Origin: Vitellaria paradoxa
Taxonomy: Eukaryota; Streptophyta; Magnoliopsida; Ericales; Sapotaceae
NCBI GenBank assembly: GCA_019916065.1
Contig: CM034233.1
Coordinates: 45,989,673-46,053,672 of the forward strand
Direction: 5' to 3'
DNA length: 64,000 nucleotides
The position numbers and the translations under genes are program-made. The notes beneath the pieces are model-generated. The model did not search any database. It was not told where the DNA came from and saw only the letters and a list, made by a program, of their open reading frames with translations. This document shows positions 56,590-64,000 of the stretch, one piece after another. Positions within the stretch are counted from its first letter, which is position 1. The number at the start of each line of letters is the position of its first letter.

Positions 56590-57566
56590 GATTTTTACAT
56601 ATATGAGTTCTACTTTGTTTTTTTTTACCACAATTAAAACATAATCCCTTTGTTCTTTCTAGTATCTACCTCTGTCGAACTTAATTTTTGGACAGGAAGC
56701 TTGTTAGCAACATTCTCTTTTTTAGTTTTTTGCCCATATGCATTACTTTGAGCAACCACCTCAAAAGGGGGTTTCCATATAGCATTTTTCCTAAACCGAG
56801 GGTTCACTGCACCCTTCCCACTGGACTAAGAAATGCTTACTGCCCCAATTCTGTTCTATTGCCTCTTCAAGGCAAACAAATTTTCTTCTTGTAACTTGCC
56901 TAACCCAAATGCTTTAGTGAGATTGTCAGAATTAAACATATGCACTGAATACTTAATTTCTTCTTTTAACCCCATTAGAAAAATATTGAGTTTGTAGCTC
57001 TCACTTAGCCTTTTAACTCTATTAGAAATGCCTTCAAATCAGGTTTTATAGTCCTCAACTGTGGAAGACTATTCCAACCTGATTAATTGATCCATAGGTT
57101 CCTCAAATGCATTTTCCCAAAATGAATTTGCAAAGCAATTGAAAACTCCCCCCAACTTATCCCCTCAACAGACTTCATTAAATCTTAAAACCAGACTAGA
57201 GATTTACCTTCCATACACATTGAGGCAATTTTCACCTTCTAGCCCTCTGGAATTTCATAGTTCTTGAAGAATTGGTTGGCTCTATAGAGCCATTCAATTG
57301 GATTCTCCCCTAAAAACACAGGGAACTCAAGCCTAATTGCCAAACTTGAATTCTACTAAGACCACCATTAATGGTTTCATTGTTTGCTGGCGACACTGGG
57401 ACTTGTTGTGATACTCTATTCTCATGATTTTATTGTGATCTTGTCCCACATTCTTCACAATGATTCTTTTAGATAGCAACTTTATTGGATTGAACTTGTT
57501 GAGAAACTTCTTTCAACTCCTTGGTCAAATTTTCCTTCATTTCCATTAATTGCTTTAACTGCAACT
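56590..57566 (-). pseudogene. Gypsy-2 gag, heavily decayed
   Basis: With many stops the minus strand still shows LEFPVFLGENPIEWLYRANQ, the retrotrans_gag entry motif, and a ESMEGISWGEF-like stretch near 57150. The N-terminal coil (MKENLTKELKEVSQQVQS) abuts the Copia-5 LTR. Confidence 0.65.
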
Positions 57567-58052
57567 TGTAAGATTTAAAATAAATCTATATATAAATTTA
57601 AGAATATCAAAATTATATTTTCAATAATGCGGAAGCGTACCTATTTGTTCCATGATTCTTAAATGTGAACAAAGAAGATCTTCAAGTTCAAGATGAACTT
57701 TGGTGGCTATGGATCTTCCTCTCTATGCCCTAGGTCTGTGTGACGGATTTTCTATTGGGCGTGTTCTATCTATCTAGGGTAGAGAGGGGACTTAATCATA
57801 TATTTATAGGGTAAACCCTAACCTCAGTGGGCCCTCCCATAAAAGGCCTATAGTGTGCTCCTTAGGTCTACACTATTAACCATCCAACCACATAATTAAT
57901 ATATCTAAAATGGGTACAGAAGCCCAATCCATATAAATCACTTCTTTATTGGGCCTATCCTGTATGTCTTGATTTTAAACTTGGATTCAACCTGTTCTAT
58001 TAAAACCAAAATTCAATTATTATGCACGCTCAATTTAAAGAAAATACTAACA
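57567..58052 (-). repeat. Copia-5 3' LTR
   Basis: 486 bp, coding strand TGTTAGTATTTTC to CTTACA. On that strand, a GCCCAATAAAGAAGTG stretch and a CCTATAAATATATG box near 57800 suit a promoter. CAACT at 57562-57566 may be one half of its target duplication. Confidence 0.75.
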
Positions 58053-58894
58053 TTCTCCCACTTAAGCAAACATTGATTGAAGTTACAATTTTGAAAATAT
58101 TTAAAAAAAAAATTGACTCTCGAGTTGAAACTATAAAATCTGTATGTGGCCACATTTTCATAAAACCAAGTAAAGTCAAAAGACAACACCTAAAACAATC
58201 TTGTCTAATAAGGCAACAAATATCGAACCTTGATTGTCATTATATTATCAATCAATGTAAGACTACTCATGATCACAAATACCAATCTCCTCATTAACAT
58301 AGATCATATTGGTAGTGTCGTGGGAAATAACACTCTATAAATGATCTCATAAATGCGCTACTCCTCTGTCAATCCTCAAATTCTCTTTAACTGTATGCTT
58401 ATTTACAAAGCTAGAGAATTTTAATAGTTTCCAATGAAACTAATATGTCTTGTGTATATATCTCGAGAAAAATCTTTACGATGCCAAGTAAGAAATATTC
58501 CTAAATACTCAAGTACACCAAGCTTGAGATTTTTCTTTAGATCTATATAATCAATACATATCCATCCGTATATGACATATGAAAAACAACTCCCGCTATC
58601 CAAATACATCAAAAGACCTAATAACACCTATGTTAGAAGCATGCTTACTAAAATAACTGGTCTAATTCCTTTGGTTAAGGGGACCACCATCATCTGTTCT
58701 ATATCAATGTGTTCAATGATGGTGCCAGTTTTTCTCACAAAATATCTAACTTGACAATTACTTGAACTCAATGTGCTTAGACTCATCGGAAGCTTTGTTA
58801 TTCTTAGAAAAAGAAACTAGATGCACTATTATTACAAAAAAATCTTTAGTAGTCTAGCTATGAGATCAATCACCTTAAGTTTTAAAATAAAATT

Positions 58895-59119
58895 TCACAG
58901 CCATATGGCATGAATTGTAACCCCAAAGCAAGCTATAAACTCAGCATGTATAGTGGAAGATATTGTAAGAATTTGCTTGACGCTCTTCCCTAAAACAACT
59001 CGCCTAGCTAACACAAATATGTATCTTGAAGTAGACCTTGTGTTATTCATATATTTAGCAAAATTTGAATCCACATAACCAATAATTTCAAGATCATCAA
59101 CTTTTCTATAAACAAGCAT
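58895..59119 (-). pseudogene. Copia-5 RNase H fragment
   Basis: DLEIIGYVDSNFAKYMNNTR and STSRYIFVLARRVVLGKS, then a TISSTIHAEFIACF segment: the Copia RNase H order. The catalytic context is altered but still recognisable. Confidence 0.75.
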
Positions 59120-60528
59120 ATAATCTTTAGTTATCTGTAAATTTGCAGCTGCTTAATGATTCATTCCAAGATTCAAGAGATACTTCCCAAGAACACCTAT
59201 ATTAAATGCTGTATCCAGCCAAGTACATACCTATGCATACATAAATTATCAATTGCACTAGTTTAAGATATGTCCTATATGGTTTCACTTTAAAGTCATT
59301 CTTGGGACTCTGGCTCTTATTTCACTGAGTCTAAAATCCTTCATTTTGAACCTCTCAAGTACATGGTTGATAAGCTTTTCCTAAGAAAATCACAGCATAT
59401 CATGAGTTATATCACGAATGATCTTGATGCTCAAGATAAACGAGGCTTTTACAATGTTTTTCATGTCAAAAGTATTTGACAATAGTCTTATTCTAAAGAC
59501 TCAAATTACTACTCACAAGTAGGATATCATCAACCTAAAGAATAAGAAAAATAAATTTCCTCTACTGACCTAGGGATATACACACTGGTTAACCTTATCT
59601 TTCAAAAAACTCATAAAAGTGATAATCTCATAAAAAAAAAAAAACTTGTAGGTACCATTGGTGCAAGGCTTGTTTCAAACTACAAATAGGTTTCTTCAAC
59701 TTACACACCATGTATTCCTTACCTTCCTTTTTTGAAACCCTCAAGTTGCACCATATAAATTTTCTAATTTAGGCACCATTCAGAAAAATAGTATTGACAC
59801 CAATCTAATAAAACCCTAAATCATAAGAAACCACCAGAACCATGATAGTTCAGAATGAATCCATAGATGAAACTAGAAAAAAAGTCTAATTGTAGTCAAT
59901 GCCCATTTGCACTTAATAGGCTTATAGGTAGCTGGAAGATTAACCAGTTACCACACACCATTATGTACTGTAGGCTCTATCTCATTTGTCATAGCATCCA
60001 CCCACATACTAAGTTGAAGACTTAAGATAACACCAGCATAAGTCACTAATTTGAGGATTTCCTCATAGGTATCTCTAGAACAGGATTAGGAGTATCAATA
60101 CAGATAGGATCAAGTACAATAGGATCGTCAGTATTGAAAAAATTAATGGAATCATTAATCCCTAACTGCTCATGATCTTCTCCTTCCACAAGTGTAAACA
60201 AAACAAAGGTCTAGATTTTGGGCAATGGGATAGGCATCAACTCGCTACTCTTATCTTCATCAATCTTGCTATGGAAAGTCTAAATTAGTTTTATCAAACT
60301 CGAAAAAAATTAGTTATTTAGAATTCAACAATTCCAGCACCCAATGTAAAGCAATAAAACCTGTATCCCTTAGAACGATCTGGACACTTAATGATGAAAC
60401 AATGAGTAGTCCTAGTGTTGGTTTTCTTCTCAGAATGATTATAAATCCTCACTTCTACATAGCAATAAATCCTCACTTCTACATAGCAACCCCAAACATA
60501 AAGATGGTAATGTTAGACTTCTACTGGT

Positions 60529-60795
60529 CTACAACCCAAAGGGTGTTTTAGATACAAACTTGATGGGAGCTTTATTGAGAGTGTATAAGGCAGTGTTAAT
60601 GGCATCATCCCAAAAACACATAGGCAAATTACTACGACTTATTGTTTCCCTAAGTGTGCAATTATGCTTTTTAACCACACTATTCTGTTCAGGACTACTA
60701 GGAATAGTACATTGGGAGATAATTCCAGTCTTGGAAACATTTGATAAATGGTCCCATACATTGTCTTGTGATATAATGTCTACCATAATACTCAC
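60529..60795 (-). pseudogene. Copia-5 integrase fragment
   Basis: GIISQCTIPSSPEQNSVVKK and HNCTLRETISRSNLPMCFWD resemble the Copia TPQQNG-AERKN-TL...R segment. The DDE Glu position is Lys (VVKKHN). Stops on both sides. Confidence 0.7.
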
Positions 60796-61615
60796 TTCTA
60801 TGGTTAGACATCACAATTTTGATCATTTTAGTCAATTTATCACCTATGGAGTCAACACAAGCGTCAAGGTCTCCAAAATTAAGTGATATTAAAATATCAT
60901 CCTTTTATGAACCGTTTAGTTATCTCTTTAAAAATATGACCTAGTCTTTCATGCTATAATAAAGAAGAATTTATATTTGATTTTTAGGTCTCTAAGATTC
61001 ATTGTTGTCAACATGAAAAATGCATACTCAATATCAACCGTATCATTATCACATAAAACAACCTACTTTAGATAGATTACTTTATATATAATAATACAAT
61101 GGCTCTTATCATGCACAAATATGCAACAAAAATTTGAATCAACAAGCGTACCCTTTTAAGCAATAACACTTGTACCCAAAAAAATAAAAATTTCTTCTCA
61201 TGACATAATTATATGCAAATTGCCCGTAATTATAATTCTTTGGTAACAAAGAATAATATATTAGCAAAACAAAGGGGCTTCAATTTACCATAATCATTAA
61301 TAATAGAGGTTCCTTAGTGCATTATTACCGTCTCTCCTTCGGGCAGAAAGTATAATATGCTATAGGATCCCTTCAGCTAACTACCATATGAGAATGCCCA
61401 AGAATTTGAAAAATGTCCCCTTTCGATAGACTAACTCTTCAAAAAACAAAACAAAACCAGACACTCTAAAATCAGTTGTAGAATAACATCCTTATCAAAA
61501 CTGCACACAATACCTCCTTTGGTCAAGTTTTTACAGGCAATAACACAATGGATATAGCCATGTACCGTATATAAGGAAATTAGGCCTCAATAAGTGTACC
61601 CCTTTAGGCAGTAAC

Positions 61616-61838
61616 TGTGATAACCCCAAATTTTATTTTTCCAATATACTCATTATTTTTAATAAATAATAATAATTAATTAAATTGAGTAGTTATAATT
61701 TTTTTTCTTAGCCAAACATAGCCTAATGAATGGGTGCTTGGGGGATTGGCTATTGGACACATGGCCGAAACATAAAAAAAAAAAAATTCATTTTGGCCGA
61801 AGGCCACCTGGAACATCCCATTTGCAACCTTATGCATT

Positions 61839-61877
<39 letters not shown>

Positions 61878-63844
61878 GGATGGGTGGAGCTTGATGATTG
61901 GCTAAAAAAAAAATCTTGTGGCCGAAGCCACCTGGGTGCACCCATGTGCTTTCCATTGGCTGCCATATACATGTGGGTGTACGTGGAGTTTGGTGATTAG
62001 TAAAAATAATAATAATAATAAAATTGGAGAGAAGCCGTGGCACCCAAGGAAGGTACCAAACCCTTTTAGCCTAGGTGAGTCATTCCTCTACCCCCTTAGG
62101 CCATAATTACATATATGTGTATATATATGGGTGTTGTATGTGGGCTGGAAGAGCAAACCGAGAAGGGACAAAAAGAAAAAAAGAAGAAAGAGAGGAGGAA
62201 GGGTGAGAAAAGAAAAATGAGAGATAAATAAGAGGAAGAAAGTGAGGACTTAGATTCAGGAATAACAGGGTTTTGGTATTTTTGACATTGTGATCATCAT
62301 GGCGGTGTCAGATCGTGATAATTCGGCCTAAAATGGGAGATACAAATGAGCGAAATTTTAAAGTTTTGAAGTTTTTTCACTTTTTCTTTGGATTCAAGGT
62401 AAGGAATTAATGCATTATATTTACATATATGTGATGTAAAAATACTTTGGTAATTTTGTGTGATTATTTTGTATCAATGTAATTAAATTTAGACTACACT
62501 ATGTGAATTCTGTCCAAACCAAAACACCAAAATATTACTCTCAAAAATGGAGCTCACAGGAACTAAAAAGAATTGTGGAAGAGAATATGCTTTGCCAAAG
62601 CATATTCCATGAAAGTTTTCAAAATTTTCCTATAGCCCCAAAGTTTTATACAATCATGATTTGACCCCAAAAGTTTTACAAAATTTTAGTTTGACCCAAA
62701 TTTATTGAAAATTTGTAAATTGGCCCCAAAGTTTTGGGTAATTACATAGTGACCCCCAAAGTTTAGAATAAATACGAAGTGGCCCAAAGGCTTTTCAAAA
62801 TTACAATTTTACCCCTAAAGTTATGCAAAAATTACCATTTTGCCCTTGAAGTTGCAGTTGGATATTTATAGTTAAATACATGGAAAATGTGTAATTGAGA
62901 ATGCTCAATTTTGAGATGTTTGAGTGATGTATTTTATTAACAGATAATGATTATGAAAGTGATGATGTGATATTGATGGTTGATTCTAATGAGCTGTTTT
63001 GTTGAAATGATCATAATAGAGATAAAGGAAATGTGAACGATGTTGTGATTGCGGGGCTATAGATACTGAAAATAGGAAGGGTACAGAGATTACCCTTGTG
63101 TTGAAAAACCCTAAACCTACACAGGGGTTGGTATTCATGCCAGTAGATTAGTAGCCTACAACGATGATAATTATTGGGCTACTCGTGGCCATCGGGTCTG
63201 GACCCGTAAACGACGATATTGTATAGTATCTGCACCATGACTGTGATGATTGTGATGTGATGGCAAAAGAGATAAATGAAAGATAATAATTGAATCATTT
63301 TTGAGATGTATGTTAATATATGTTTTGATGTTGAGATACCCAATAACTTGGAGTTTATGAGTTATTGATATGAAATTATTAGTAATCCGATTATTGTGTG
63401 CATATCATATATGTTATTTATTATGCATCGTGGGCACACATGGATTAGTGCTCATGTCCCTACAGATTTTTTTTTTTTTTTTTTTTGCAGATCATGAACC
63501 TGAGACTTAGGTGGGCCATTGTTGGATTTACTTTTGCATTGTTGCGACATTACTCAGAACTGTAATATTATTAATTTGGGGGATTTATCGGATATGATTG
63601 AAAAAGGCTTTGAGGTCCAAACCCCTATTATATTTAAAGTTGTAGTTAGAGCATTGTTGTCCGGTTTCGTCGAGGTTCAGTTGTTATTAATTACTTTTAG
63701 TGAAATCATAAAATTATTATTACATATTATGGATGTTTGCTCCAAAGTAGTGGTGTGACCCTGATTAGGGTAATGGATATTTTGGTACACGTTGTGTATG
63801 ACTTTTTCCTTCACTCCACGAGTTGTGAAAATCAAGGTGTTACA
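61616..63844 (+). repeat. Gypsy-3 5' LTR, 2.23 kb
   Basis: TGTGATAACCCCAAATTTTA at the left and GGTGTTACA at the right, with a primer site three bases later. Such long LTRs with a TGTRATAACCC start are typical of the Tekay/Del group. Contains (TA)n at about 61845-61870, TATATATATGG near 62122, a tandem CCCAAAGTTTT repeat at 62630-62860 and a T20 run at 63468-63487. Confidence 0.8.
62630..62860. repeat. degenerate tandem repeat in Gypsy-3 LTR
   Basis: Six imperfect units of about 35-40 bases, each with a CCCCAAAGTTTT-like core followed by a variable AT-rich stretch and TT[TG]ACC or TGGCC. Confidence 0.75.
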
Positions 63845-63847
63845 AGT

Positions 63848-63859
63848 TGGTATCAGAGC
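63848..63859 (+). promoter_or_regulatory. Gypsy-3 primer binding site (tRNA-iMet)
   Basis: TGGTATCAGAGC, three bases after the LTR end TTACA. An exact initiator-Met match. Confidence 0.88.
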
Positions 63860-64000
63860 GTAGGTTGGAATACCTAAGGGACAGCGGGAGTTTGGCATTC
63901 CATAATGTATGCTTATGTGTTATAACTGACATTTAGTTATTTTTAAAATGGACTTATTGGTATTTGTAGTATAGTTGGTAATGGAAGCGGTCGGAACTAA
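63860..64000 (+). other. Gypsy-3 leader, cut by window end
   Basis: First 141 bases of the internal region; no coding start seen before the right edge. Confidence 0.6.

Larger units (their letters stand above)
52830..57566 (-). mobile_element. Gypsy-2, degenerate antisense chromodomain element
   Basis: Order on the minus strand: gag (57566-56590), protease (about 56580-55960), RT (55764-55336), RNase H (about 55250-54595), integrase (about 54400-53598), chromodomain (53388-53140). This is the Ty3/Gypsy chromovirus order. No LTR was recognised. The gag start is interrupted by the 3' LTR of Copia-5. Every domain has stops. Confidence 0.8.
57567..61615 (-). mobile_element. Copia-5, degenerate antisense Copia
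   Basis: 3' LTR at 57567-58052, polypurine-like GTGGGAGAA next to it, then RNase H (near 59000), RT (59200-60300, many stops), integrase (60529-60795) and GAG-pre-integrase sequence to 61615. There the 5' LTR of Gypsy-3 begins; gag and the 5' LTR are not in the window. It appears inserted at the start of Gypsy-2 gag. Confidence 0.75.

Noticed and set aside
61750..62106. short frames in the Gypsy-3 LTR
   Set aside because: They lie inside an LTR with TA repeats; the repeated HPGGFGHK/ WVHPCAFHW-like words come from an internal LTR duplication.

Overview
The window is nuclear DNA from a flowering plant. The evidence is spliced exons of a recognisable plant gene (UVR8) with GT/GC-AG introns, and a dense population of plant-type transposons: Copia and Gypsy LTR elements with initiator-Met tRNA primer sites, RTE and L1 LINEs, Helitrons and gene-capturing TIR elements. 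The species cannot be named from this sequence alone. Everything below was read by eye, without alignment software, so element edges marked approximate are approximate.

Region 1 to 42.2 kb is the 3' two-thirds of one host gene on the + strand, the UV-B photoreceptor UVR8. Nine exons are visible (4324-4405, 27310-27465, 30339-30512, 32288-32359, 40261-40332, 40493-40611, 41239-41324, 41425-41477, 42109-42195). They encode 299 intact residues, matching about residue 144 to the C-terminus of the Arabidopsis protein. All three GWRHT photosensory motifs and the COP1-binding VP motif are present. The 5' exons lie left of the window. All reading frames and splice phases agree, so the gene looks functional although its introns are swollen by transposons.

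The intron between 4405 and 27310 is 22.9 kb and is a nest of insertions. A Helitron (6228-14061) holds a 5.25-kb Copia element (Copia-1, 6694-11947) and an RTE LINE fragment. An older antisense Copia (Copia-4, about 14178-25891) is split in its gag gene by another antisense Copia (Copia-3, 18524-24784, TSD AGTTT). Copia-3 in turn contains a 5'-truncated L1 LINE (20295-21520). It also contains a segment (about 22503-23478) with long inverted repeats that carries a piece of a TMK-type LRR receptor-kinase gene. Farther right a small Helitron sits inside a TIR element. The upstream intron holds an antisense RTE LINE (457-3490). A later intron (32360-40260) holds a young Copia (Copia-2, 34029-38807) whose LTRs differ at only two positions.

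Region 42.2 to 64 kb has no host gene that I can support. It holds: an antisense Gypsy element with LTRs, gag and protease but no reverse transcriptase (Gypsy-1, 44061-47512, TSD CTTGT); a TIR element with 165-bp inverted ends (48517-49602); a long Gypsy-type LTR remnant with hairpin tandem repeats (about 49769-52130); an L1 ORF1 (DUF4283) fragment; a degenerate antisense chromodomain Gypsy (Gypsy-2, about 52830-57566); a degenerate antisense Copia (Copia-5, 57567-61615); and the complete 2.2-kb 5' LTR and primer site of a + strand Gypsy element (Gypsy-3, from 61616) that runs off the right edge.

No retroelement in the window is intact. Each pol shows stops, frameshifts, deletions or changed catalytic residues. 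The most notable observations are the paralogous empty site that dates and bounds the 7.8-kb Helitron, the TMK gene capture inside Copia-3, the RTE-Helitron fusion seen at two loci, and the Gln-to-stop pattern in Copia-1.
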